A stretch of DNA of 23,886 nucleotides from Treponema sp. UBA3862 (GTDB taxonomy: Bacteria > Spirochaetota > Spirochaetia > Treponematales > Treponemataceae): NCBI GenBank assembly GCA_002392405.1, contig DGGY01000029.1, positions 1 to 23,886 on the forward strand. Reading direction: 5' to 3'. How positions within the stretch are numbered: the stretch's first letter is position 1; each line of letters opens with the position of its first letter. The notes below the pieces were generated by a model. That model did not search any database and was not told the DNA's origin. It worked only from the letters and a program-made list of their open reading frames with translations. The position numbers and the translations under genes were made by a program. This document shows positions 15,356 to 22,887 of the stretch, piece by piece.

Positions 15356-17719
15356 TTAAATTTTAACCTTGATTCCGGCCTCAAATTCTACATAAAGAGA
15401 ATCTTTCCCGTCTTTGAGGACGCAGTTCTGTTTTGTCTCTTTTATAAGGTCATAATTATAGTTTTTATTTTCGTTTTTACTGTCAGCATCAAGCGGTGTA
15501 CTTAAAATCACGCCTGCAAAAATATTTAAGTGCTTAACTGGTGTAAAACCTGCACAAAGATGAACGGCCGGAGCCATACAGAATTCTACATCTATGTCTT
15601 TATCTTCTTCAGTAGAATTTTCAGTTTCCTTACCCTTTATGTAGGAAGATGCAAGTATTTCAAAATCAAAATTAAACTTTTTAATTTCAAATCTTGTGCC
15701 AAATCCGCCTGCAACATTAATTATTCCTTCTTTGATTTGTTCACCGTCAAAATAGTCAGCAGGAGCAGAAAAAGCTAAAGCTGTATAAAAATATCTGTTT
15801 CCTGAATTAAAAGAGAATCTCAGATTTTCATTTGAAGTCAAAGAAGTTCCGAATTCAAAAACGCCCGTCCTTGAAAAATTAATAAGACCAATCTGCCAGC
15901 CGTAACATTCATCAGCAATATTTATTAATCCCAGCTGAACTCCGCCTTTTTCAACTTTTTTAGAAACATTAGTAATTGCGGCTGCCTGAAGACCGGTGAA
16001 AGATTCCGCAACATTTACAATTCCTGCAGCCTGAAGGCCTTTAAAATCTAAAGTTCCGTTAATAATTCCTGCAAGCTGGGCCCCGCTGAAACCTTTAGAA
16101 GCATTGAGAATGCCGGAAGCCTGAAGTCCTTTAAATTTTCCGCCTGCATTGAAAATTCCTGCGGCCTGTATGCCTTCAAACTCTGAGGCGGCATTAAAGA
16201 TTCCTGCAAACTGTGCACCTCTAAAGCCTTCATTTACATTAAAAATTCCTGCTGACTGAAGGCCTTCAAGTTTCTTTGAAAGGTTAAAGATACCTGCAGC
16301 CTGAACGCCCTTTACTTTTTCTTCAGTAACGTTATAAACGTAAGCTGCCTGAATTCCTTCAACATTATCTGCTTCATTTCCGGCACCGCTGACCATTCCT
16401 CCCGTTACGTTATGAACATGCGAGCGGAGAACTGCAAGAGAAAAATTAGTATTGATCTTTTTATCGTACTGACGCGAAAACTCATTGCTTACAAAGGAAA
16501 ACTCAAAAGGAACAAACATTTCACCTTCATTTTCAGTAGCAGAGTCCCTCGCAGGATTTTCACCAGTCTTTTCACCCGAATCTTCTCCCGGCAGCTCATC
16601 ATTTATATCCACTTTTTCTGAAGGAAGATCTTCTGCTTCATTTCCGCGGATACGGTTTGAAGTAATTTTTACCGTTCCAAGCGAACTTTCAGAAAGTTCA
16701 TAAACACTTCCAGGATTTAATGTAAAACGGCCGTCTAAAGTCTGTTTTTCTCCGATTACAGTAACCTTATATTCCCCGCGGTCGAGGGCCAGATAAACCG
16801 GATTACCTTCAAATTTATTTACTTCAGAAACGAGCTGTCCTGCACTGTTTCTGATAATTACGCGGGCGCTGAGAGATGACGGCAGCATAACAACACAGTC
16901 TGAAGAAGAAATATCAGATAAAACCAGGTCACCAGAGCCGACTAAAGTAATATTAAAATTCGGATGCTGCGGACCGGCGGAAGTTTTTTCTGTTTTTGAG
17001 AGGGTTTCGTTAAAGGCATAGGAATAAAGTTCATTGAGGGTGACTTTTTTATCTCCTGAACTGTCGGCAGCCCCGCGGAGCCCTGTAAGCATTGCATTAG
17101 TAAAAAATGATGAGCCTATTTCATCAGATTCCTGGCTGAATTCCTGAGAAGAGCTGGAAGAAAGATAGGCATGCCCCTTTACGACAGAAGAATCATCAAA
17201 TAAAAACGACTTTTTCTTCTGACCGCCTTTTGTACGGATAAAATTGCCTGAATAGCAGGAATCAAGGATTACAACATGAACATCACTTGGAACGGCTGAA
17301 ATTGCAGCTTTAAGATTTGAATAATCATATTTTGTTTTTCCAAGCAGCAGTGAAGTTTCGTCTGAATGTCCTGAATAATAAAAAATAAACTCAGAGCGTT
17401 TTGCCGAAGCCTTATTCTTTTCAATCATACGGGAAACAAGTGAAAGCGCATCATCAAGGTCAGATTTGGACGGATCAAGAAGAAGAATTCCGTTTGAATC
17501 TGAAACTCCACCGATTGAAGTCATAGTCTTCTGAAAGGCAACTGCATCACTTGCCGCATACAGAAGTTTCTGATGATTCTTGCCGCCGTTATTTGCACCT
17601 ACAAAAACTGCATAGCGGTCAACACCGCCTGAAGTACTGTTATTTTCCAGGGCAGCGGCAGAAAAAAGTGTACTTATCATCATTATCAAAACGCACGCAT
17701 ATATTTTAATCTGTTTCAT
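15356..17719 (-). CDS. Secreted caspase-fold (C14-type) protein with 15-residue surface repeats
   Basis: A 787-residue exported protein of three parts. After a signal peptide (MKQIKIYACVLIMMISTLFSAAA) comes a caspase-like domain (about 35-265) with the catalytic dyad in YYSGHSD (H118) and LDSCYSG (C155). A linker with a beta-sandwich-like part follows (about 270-345), then an acidic low-complexity stretch. Eleven 15-residue repeats run from about 453 to 619, and the C-terminal ~165 residues look beta-rich and barrel-like. The repeat type resembles spirochaete surface-repeat proteins, suggesting an envelope location. A GTG lies two codons upstream, but GGAG is nine bases from the ATG and only three from the GTG, so I chose the ATG. 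It follows the sigma/anti-sigma pair by about 60 bp and probably belongs to that operon. The protease substrate is unknown. Confidence 0.85.
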   Translation of the reverse strand: MKQIKIYACVLIMMISTLFSAAALENNSTSGGVDRYAVFVGANNGGKNHQKLLYAASDAVAFQKTMTSIGGVSDSNGILLLDPSKSDLDDALSLVSRMIEKNKASAKRSEFIFYYSGHSDETSLLLGKTKYDYSNLKAAISAVPSDVHVVILDSCYSGNFIRTKGGQKKKSFLFDDSSVVKGHAYLSSSSSQEFSQESDEIGSSFFTNAMLTGLRGAADSSGDKKVTLNELYSYAFNETLSKTEKTSAGPQHPNFNITLVGSGDLVLSDISSSDCVVMLPSSLSARVIIRNSAGQLVSEVNKFEGNPVYLALDRGEYKVTVIGEKQTLDGRFTLNPGSVYELSESSLGTVKITSNRIRGNEAEDLPSEKVDINDELPGEDSGEKTGENPARDSATENEGEMFVPFEFSFVSNEFSRQYDKKINTNFSLAVLRSHVHNVTGGMVSGAGNEADNVEGIQAAYVYNVTEEKVKGVQAAGIFNLSKKLEGLQSAGIFNVNEGFRGAQFAGIFNAASEFEGIQAAGIFNAGGKFKGLQASGILNASKGFSGAQLAGIINGTLDFKGLQAAGIVNVAESFTGLQAAAITNVSKKVEKGGVQLGLINIADECYGWQIGLINFSRTGVFEFGTSLTSNENLRFSFNSGNRYFYTALAFSAPADYFDGEQIKEGIINVAGGFGTRFEIKKFNFDFEILASSYIKGKETENSTEEDKDIDVEFCMAPAVHLCAGFTPVKHLNIFAGVILSTPLDADSKNENKNYNYDLIKETKQNCVLKDGKDSLYVEFEAGIKVKI
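15863..16363 (-). repeat. Eleven 45-bp coding repeats in the caspase-like gene
   Basis: Encodes a run of F-x-G-x-Q-x-A-G-I-x-N-x4 units, for example FRGAQFAGIFNAASE and FKGLQASGILNASKG. The central units are strictly 15 residues; the last two are degenerate with a 1-2 residue insertion. The regular G-Q-G-N spacing suggests a stacked beta structure. Confidence 0.88.
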
Positions 17720-17783
17720 TTTCACAATCTCCTTATAAAATCCCGCGTTTGCATCGCTTTAAGGCAAAATCTGCACAAAAAAT

Positions 17784-18590
17784 CTATTTTTTTAACACAA
17801 AAATCGAACCGTCACAGTTTTCAGGAAGATAAGAACCTTTTTTAAGAAAACTTACTGACAGTTTTGAAGAATCAATTTTTTCTATCTGGGATAAATCAAA
17901 TTCATTTTTTGAAGCCACAAAAATAAAGCATTCATAATCCGGAGCATCATCAAGTGAGTAAGAGAAAGAAAGCGGAACTTCTGCACCTGTTTTTTCAAGC
18001 TTAGCCGAGTGCAGAGAATCTTCCGGGAAATGTTTTGTAAGGTTTTTATTTCCGTCAATGCTGAAAATCACACCGTACTCATATTCTCCAGGGATATAGG
18101 CAATCTGGATTAAATCATTTTCTTTTGCTTTTGAGCCGTTTTTTAAAAGGACTGCATCACTTCCAGCCTGCCTGTAAAGACGGATCTGATGATGAGAGTT
18201 TACACTGCCTTTTACGCGTTCTGTTCCAGTCTGAGATTCTTCGGCAGAAGGATTCATCATTTTTACAGCCAGAGGAGAAGCAAGGGCAAGCACAAAGACA
18301 GCGGCTGCAGCATAGCGGATAAAAGCAGGATTAATAAAAGTCAAAATCTTTTTTGAAGACTTTTTCCCGGCACCGGCATTTAATAAAGCTTCATTCTTTT
18401 TTTCAAATGACTTTCGCACAAAAAGCTCATTCATCTTCTCTGCGCTGTATTCGTCAAGAATTTCCTGATCTGATTTTCTTAATTCTTCGAGCGCACTATC
18501 AAGCTCTTCTTTCGAATATTTATCGTAGTAATCTTCAGCTTTTTTTTCACCAAGATTGATTTCTTCTAACAGTAACTGTGGTATCTTCAT
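17784..18590 (-). CDS. Single-pass membrane anti-sigma-like protein with DUF4384-like C-terminal domain
   Basis: 268 residues with an N-terminal cytoplasmic helical part rich in charged residues (about 1-80), one membrane helix (about 92-109, RYAAAAVFVLALASPLAV), and an extracytoplasmic domain (about 125-268). The stretch IQIAYIPGEYEYGVIFSIDG followed by LTKHFP resembles DUF4384, a domain often found with caspase-fold proteins. The start overlaps the sigma-factor stop by ATGA, the usual arrangement for a sigma and its anti-sigma, so regulation of that sigma is inferred. There is no clear zinc-binding HxxxCxxC anti-sigma motif; the inhibitory mechanism is unproven. The caspase-like gene follows 64 bp later. 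Confidence 0.75.
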   Translation of the reverse strand: MKIPQLLLEEINLGEKKAEDYYDKYSKEELDSALEELRKSDQEILDEYSAEKMNELFVRKSFEKKNEALLNAGAGKKSSKKILTFINPAFIRYAAAAVFVLALASPLAVKMMNPSAEESQTGTERVKGSVNSHHQIRLYRQAGSDAVLLKNGSKAKENDLIQIAYIPGEYEYGVIFSIDGNKNLTKHFPEDSLHSAKLEKTGAEVPLSFSYSLDDAPDYECFIFVASKNEFDLSQIEKIDSSKLSVSFLKKGSYLPENCDGSIFVLKK

Positions 18591-19075
18591 TTTAACCTCC
18601 GCGCAAAACTTTGTAATTCCCTTATCCTTTTACGCACCCCGGAGACAGACATTTTAACCTCACAGGCGGTTTCTTCTAAGGTCAGACCGTCAACAAAATG
18701 CAGTGTTGAAATAAGCCTGTCCTTTGAATCACGGTATTCAAAAATCTTTTCCAGAACCATATCTGCTTCAATTTTCTCTCTGCCTTCTTCTGAAAATTTA
18801 TCAGGAATGATTTCTGAAAAGACTTCCAGATCCGGACCGCTTCTAAGTTTATCAGAACGAATTTTATTTAAACACACTCTGGTTGCAGTCACATAAAAAA
18901 GACTTGCGCACAGATTTTCGATTTTTGTCTGACTTTCAATAATCCTTAAAAAAACATCCTGCATTGCGTCTAAAGCCTTTTCCTCATCTTTTAGGATAAA
19001 ACGACAGCGGCGCAGTACCATAGGACCGAATTTCAGGTAAAGTTCACCAAAATCGGCATGTGTTACTTTTTTCAT
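18587..19075 (-). CDS. ECF-type RNA polymerase sigma factor
   Basis: Predicted alternative sigma factor, 162 residues from the chosen start. Region 2 is in the first half (DFGELYLKFGPMVLRRCRF, ALDAMQDVFLRIIES). Region 4 is C-terminal (DRLISTLHFVDGLTLEETA, MSVSGVRKRIRELQSFARR), a helix-turn-helix for the -35 box. Regions 1 and 3 are absent, as in ECF sigmas. An open frame extends 29 codons further upstream to 19162, but those residues look non-coding and would lie across the promoter, so I start at M30 (19075), which has GGAG 11 bases upstream. A membrane anti-sigma-like gene overlaps its end by 4 bp. Three matching ECF-type promoter motifs in this window, one of them its own, are its likely targets. 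Confidence 0.85.
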   Translation of the reverse strand: MKKVTHADFGELYLKFGPMVLRRCRFILKDEEKALDAMQDVFLRIIESQTKIENLCASLFYVTATRVCLNKIRSDKLRSGPDLEVFSEIIPDKFSEEGREKIEADMVLEKIFEYRDSKDRLISTLHFVDGLTLEETACEVKMSVSGVRKRIRELQSFARRLK

Positions 19076-19104
19076 CTGATAACTTTCTCCGTCTCTATAT
19101 ATTA

Positions 19105-19131
19105 GACACCCGTCACTAAAAAAAATGTCAC
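19105..19131 (-). promoter_or_regulatory. Putative autoregulatory ECF-sigma promoter
   Basis: Minus strand: GTGACA, 16 bp starting with a T-tract, GTGTCTAA, about 30 bp before the chosen sigma start. It is shared with the receptor and exbB promoters. Autoregulation is common among ECF sigmas. Confidence 0.65.
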
Positions 19132-19145
19132 AAGAAAATAAAGTT

Positions 19146-19173
19146 ATCTCTAAAAATTGCAATTTTTAGAGAT
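19146..19173. promoter_or_regulatory. 28-bp perfect palindrome upstream of the sigma promoter
   Basis: Arms ATCTCTAAAAATTG and CAATTTTTAGAGAT meet with no loop. The centre lies about 62 bp upstream of the expected transcription start, a helical position suited to an activator. It is not needed as a terminator, because the lysC terminator is separate. Confidence 0.6.
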
Positions 19174-19179
19174 TCCCAT

Positions 19180-19220
19180 AAAAAAAAATCCCTCAGGACC
19201 TTAAAAAAGCCTTGAGGGAT
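19180..19220 (-). terminator. Intrinsic terminator of lysC
   Basis: A GC-containing stem (ATCCCTCA with TGAGGGAT, plus further pairs) is followed on the minus strand by a run of eight or more T. It starts about 20 bp after the lysC stop and separates lysC from the sigma operon. Confidence 0.9.
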
Positions 19221-19239
19221 CCTTATCTTCAATTATAAC

Positions 19240-20562
19240 TTAAAAAAGTGAACTGTGAAGGATTTTTACAACATCATTTGCCTGACTCTGATCAACAAGC
19301 ATGCTGATATTCACCTTGCTTGCTCCCTGAGAAATCATCTGAACATTGATATTATTTTTGTTCAGGGCTGTAAAAGCGTCTGCTAAAATTGAACTTGAAT
19401 TAGCAGCATCGCAGATGATTGTTACAATTGCCTTATCAGTTTTAACTGTAACATCAGCACCTTTTTTAAGGTCTTCAACAAGTCCGTCAAGTTTTGAATT
19501 TCCGTTTACTGTAAGTGAGACAGAAACTTCAGAAGTAGCAATTACATCAACGCTTACATTCCACTTTAAGAACTGATTGAAAACATGTGCCAGAAAGCCG
19601 CAGGCACCGAACATATTATTTGACTGAATGTCTATAAGATTAACGTTCTTTACGTTTGTGATTGCAATGACACGCGGAGTCTTACCTGAGTGTTTTTCTC
19701 TGATTACAGAACCTGCACTTTTAATGTTATAGGAATTTTTTACGCGTACAGGGGTTCCTGTCTTACGGCATGGAATCATTGAACGCGGATGAAGAACCTG
19801 ACTTCCGAACATTGCAAGTTCCTGGGCCTCTTCGTAAGTTACTTCAGGAACAGTGCGTGCTTCTTTTACAATTCTAGGGTCTGTAGTGAGGATTCCGTCT
19901 ACATCTTTCCAGGTCTGGATTTCATCAGCTCCAAGAGCGGCACCAAGCATTGTTGCACTGAGATCTGAACCGCCGCGTCCTAAAGTTGTAATAACCCCGT
20001 TTTTATCTTTTGCAATAAATCCAGTTACAATCGGAATTTCTTTCTGTTTTCCGTTTTTATAGTCAGCTAATTTTGCAGGAATATCCTTCCATACATCATC
20101 TAAAAGCTGTGCATTCATGAAATTTGAATCTGAAACGAACCCTGCATCCCAGGCATCATAAAATTTTGCAGGAGTACCAAGACCGTTCAGATAAGAAGTC
20201 ATCATGCGGACACTCATGCGTTCCCCGAAAGAAACAAGATAATCCCGGGAGCGTTTTGAAAGTTCATGAAGCATGCTGATTCCCGTTAAAAGGGTTTTTA
20301 ATTCATCAAGCAGTTCTTTAATTGCCGGAATATCAACACCAAGTTCTTTTGCAGTGTCATAGTGAAGTTTTTCAACTTTCTCAATATCAACTTTACCGTT
20401 AACAGCCAGATCTGCCGCTTCGAGAAGGTGGTCAGTTGTATCTCCCATTGCGCTTAAAACAACAAGGGGTCTTTCATTTTTATATGCCTGAATAATTGAG
20501 GCTACATGTTTAATTCTTTCTGCATTTGCAACGGATGAACCGCCGAATTTCATTACTATCAT
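19240..20562 (-). CDS. lysC: Aspartate kinase
   Basis: Catalyses ATP-dependent phosphorylation of aspartate, the first step towards lysine/diaminopimelate, threonine and methionine. The 440 residues begin with MKFGGSS (ATP/aspartate loop). The kinase core continues with TTLGRGGSDLSATMLGAAL and WKDVDGILTTDPR, and ELAMFGSQVLHPRSM is the family signature before the regulatory part. The last ~150 residues form tandem ACT domains, where lysine or threonine feedback usually acts. There is no homoserine dehydrogenase fusion. Two ATGs are possible (20562 and 20553); neither has a Shine-Dalgarno. The promoter ends 9 bp before the first, suggesting a leaderless mRNA. Confidence 0.96.
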   Translation of the reverse strand: MIVMKFGGSSVANAERIKHVASIIQAYKNERPLVVLSAMGDTTDHLLEAADLAVNGKVDIEKVEKLHYDTAKELGVDIPAIKELLDELKTLLTGISMLHELSKRSRDYLVSFGERMSVRMMTSYLNGLGTPAKFYDAWDAGFVSDSNFMNAQLLDDVWKDIPAKLADYKNGKQKEIPIVTGFIAKDKNGVITTLGRGGSDLSATMLGAALGADEIQTWKDVDGILTTDPRIVKEARTVPEVTYEEAQELAMFGSQVLHPRSMIPCRKTGTPVRVKNSYNIKSAGSVIREKHSGKTPRVIAITNVKNVNLIDIQSNNMFGACGFLAHVFNQFLKWNVSVDVIATSEVSVSLTVNGNSKLDGLVEDLKKGADVTVKTDKAIVTIICDAANSSSILADAFTALNKNNINVQMISQGASKVNISMLVDQSQANDVVKILHSSLF

Positions 20563-20571
20563 AATGAAGAC

Positions 20572-20600
20572 ATTTTAGCGAAAACGCCTTCCGCGGGCAA
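20572..20600 (-). promoter_or_regulatory. lysC promoter with near-zero leader
   Basis: Minus-strand TTGCCC, 17 bp, TAAAAT; the -10 ends 9 bp before the lysC ATG. This is the same -10-to-ATG spacing as for the EAL gene at 7585. Confidence 0.55.
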
Positions 20601-20654
20601 TACGGGACAATTTTACCTCAGATTACGCAGACAGTGGGGGCCTGCCCCTTTTAA

Positions 20655-22574
20655 TTACACTGCAGTAAAAACAACTTCCAGATTGGGAAGGTCAATTTTT
20701 GAAACCTTTACAGGAATCTCATCGTTCAAAGCGCATTTTATTCCTGAAATTACAGTTTCAATTCCAAGTTCCTTAATAAAAAACACTGTCTGCTTAGGCT
20801 CAATGGAAAGGCATACGGCAGTTCCCTGCCAGTCAGGATTCTGCAGAAGATAAACTAAAGTCCAGTGAGTATTACTGTTGCGCTCAGCCTGTTTTGCGGC
20901 ACGGGCGGCTGCATCTCCTGCTGCAATACGTAAAAGCATTTCATCTTTATCGATTAAAGGCTCCCCTTTTATAAATGCACGGAGCTGCTCATGTGCGATT
21001 AAATCCCCGTAGCGGCGGAGAGGGCTTGTCACCTGGGAATACATTCCAAGGCCTAAAGCGGCATGCGCACTGGCTGTCACACCGACATTTCTTTTTCTCA
21101 TGCAGCGCCTGAGACGGTACTGACCGGCAAGCCCTGAAGGAAGCTCATTCGGGATATCAGGCGCTTCCTGACTGATAAAAGGAAAGGCAAAATTATTTTT
21201 AAAGGCAAACCGTGCTGCCCCTTCCCCTGCTAAAATCATGCACTCACGCACTACATTTCCGCTCTCATAGTGAACAACTTCCTGCATGCTGACTTTTTTT
21301 GTTTCACTGTCAACGATTACATGAATTTCAGGCATTGTAATTGTCACGGCCCCGTTATTCCTGCGGCGTTCAAAAGTTTTTGCGGCAATTTCAAAAAGCG
21401 GTTTTAATTCAGCACTGTCTTTTAATTCATCTGCTTTTTCATATGTAAGGCGTTTTACATCTGCAATTGTACGCAGAACTTCACAGTCTTCAATTTCACA
21501 TTTTTCGTTGAGTTTAATTTTAAAGCTTAAGGCACGGCTTTCTTCTTTAAGGCCAAGCGCATAGTCTTCAAGACAGCTTTCACTGAGCATGCGTGCAGCC
21601 CCTTCAGGAATATAAAGAGTCGCTCCACGGTTACGGGCAGAAACATCAATCGGGCTGTCAGGGAGAACTGTACTGGCAGGATCTGCTATTGAAATCCAGA
21701 GGTATTCTCCGTCAAATCCAATTGCATCATCAGGGTCAGTTGACCACGGAGAATCGATTGCCCAGCCCACACACGGAACTTTTATACGCTCTTCTTCAGG
21801 GGGCCTTGTTAAAGAAAGGCCTGCACTCTTCATGCTTAAACCCCAGCGGGAAGGATAAGGATTTTTTGTAATATCCCAGATGCCGGTTTTTAAAAGCAGG
21901 TCATGAGCGCGCTCTACACTCTCTTTCATGTTTGCATCTTTTAAGATTTTACATTTATCTGTTTTCCCCAGTGCAAAGGCTTCAACTTCCTGCATGTATT
22001 TTGCATCTTCTGGAAGATTAAGTTTTCCCTGACGCAGTCTTGTAATAAACTCACCGCGGAGTTCTTCTGCATGCTCTTTTTCATAAGCTTTATTTTTTAA
22101 TTCTTCGATTTTTTCTTTAGAACGGACTGAAAAATTGATTTTTACACGGTCAGTTTCAGTCGAATCAAGTTTTTCTTCAAACAAAAAACCATTTTTTAAC
22201 GCCTGGTAAACTCCCCAGACTTCATCAGCAAGGACTTTTCCGCGGGCAAGCTCAACAATCTCAAAAAAACTTACATCCTGTCCAGCTCCGTCTGCATCAG
22301 CAGATAATAGTTCCCACACTTCTTCAAGCTGTTTTGAAACTTCACTGTCAGGAGAAAGTGCCTTTTCCGCAAAATCAAGAGATTTTTCAAGATCCCCTTC
22401 TTCTTCAGATAAAACGATTACATCCCGGGGACGGACCTTCTGGTTTGCATAAACTGCTTTTTTTCCGCCTGGGGTCGCACGGCTTACGCACCAGTTCACG
22501 GTAAACTTGTCGCCGTCATTGTCTCCAGTTACTGCACAGGTATTTTTGTAAATAACGACAGAATTCTTTTTCAT
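20655..22574 (-). CDS. RNase II/RNase R family exoribonuclease (RNB domain)
   Basis: Predicted 3'-5' exoribonuclease, about 639 residues. The RNB core (about 260-560) has the metal-binding cluster IDSPWSTDPDDAIGF around residue 280 and the late signature QVTSPLRRYGDLIAHEQLR around 510-530. The segment before the RNB core is long and unlike the standard cold-shock domains. The C-terminus is short and only loosely S1-like, so this is a divergent family member; the exact name (RNase R or II) is not settled by sequence. A GTG nine bases upstream opens the same frame, but AAGGGG is eight bases from the ATG at 22574, so I chose the ATG. It is driven by its own promoter. Role: RNA decay or maturation in the cytoplasm. 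Confidence 0.88.
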   Translation of the reverse strand: MKKNSVVIYKNTCAVTGDNDGDKFTVNWCVSRATPGGKKAVYANQKVRPRDVIVLSEEEGDLEKSLDFAEKALSPDSEVSKQLEEVWELLSADADGAGQDVSFFEIVELARGKVLADEVWGVYQALKNGFLFEEKLDSTETDRVKINFSVRSKEKIEELKNKAYEKEHAEELRGEFITRLRQGKLNLPEDAKYMQEVEAFALGKTDKCKILKDANMKESVERAHDLLLKTGIWDITKNPYPSRWGLSMKSAGLSLTRPPEEERIKVPCVGWAIDSPWSTDPDDAIGFDGEYLWISIADPASTVLPDSPIDVSARNRGATLYIPEGAARMLSESCLEDYALGLKEESRALSFKIKLNEKCEIEDCEVLRTIADVKRLTYEKADELKDSAELKPLFEIAAKTFERRRNNGAVTITMPEIHVIVDSETKKVSMQEVVHYESGNVVRECMILAGEGAARFAFKNNFAFPFISQEAPDIPNELPSGLAGQYRLRRCMRKRNVGVTASAHAALGLGMYSQVTSPLRRYGDLIAHEQLRAFIKGEPLIDKDEMLLRIAAGDAAARAAKQAERNSNTHWTLVYLLQNPDWQGTAVCLSIEPKQTVFFIKELGIETVISGIKCALNDEIPVKVSKIDLPNLEVVFTAV

Positions 22575-22606
22575 GGTGCCCACCCCTTTTTACCACGGAT
22601 TTAGAA

Positions 22607-22635
22607 ATTTTATCATAAAAAACGCCTTTTGTCAG
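22607..22635 (-). promoter_or_regulatory. Promoter for the RNB-family gene
   Basis: Minus-strand CTGACA, 17 bp, TAAAAT, with TGA directly before the -10 (extended -10 type). The ATG is about 32 bp downstream. Confidence 0.65.
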
Positions 22636-22810
22636 TCGGGCGCCTCAGTGCAGTCTTTTTCAAAGCCGGCACTGACCGCGCGACTTAGGTATCTGACTCC
22701 CTTCGGTCGCACGCGCAAAATGGATTTCGTGCCGAACCCTTCTGGACTACACATTTTTTTTAGTCCACGGTGAAAAGTCGCCCGAAAAAAACAAAAAAAA
22801 TAAAAACCAT
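22636..22810. other. Non-coding stretch with nested inverted repeats
   Basis: The gap between the ABC gene and the RNB gene is just over 300 bases and holds no credible gene. Besides the promoter and terminator it contains several inverted repeats: CAGTGC/GCACTG near 22646-22673, GCGCGAC facing GTCGCACGCGC near 22678-22716, and TGGACT/AGTCCA near 22743-22766. ATTTCGTGCCGAACCC near 22724-22739 resembles part of the palindromic repeats A and B. It may be a decayed repeat cluster. No clear RNA gene was recognised. Confidence 0.4.
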
Positions 22811-22842
22811 AAAAAAAGACCCGCACAATAACTGTACGGGTC
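22811..22842 (-). terminator. Intrinsic terminator of the ABC ATPase gene
   Basis: On the minus strand GACCCGTACA pairs with TGTGCGGGTC (one mismatch) around a 5-base loop and is followed by TTTTTTT. It lies 45 bp after the ABC stop codon. Confidence 0.93.
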
Positions 22843-22887
22843 CTTATACAATCCACGGCGGAATATCCGTCACAGGATTAAATTATC

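Noticed and set aside
19076..19162. Upstream extension of the sigma factor frame
   Set aside because: It spans the putative promoter and its residues do not resemble region 2 of ECF sigmas; the start at 19075 has a Shine-Dalgarno.
20637..20648. GGGGCCTGCCCC hairpin after the RNB gene
   Set aside because: The stem is four pairs and no T-run follows on the minus strand, so it is not called a terminator.
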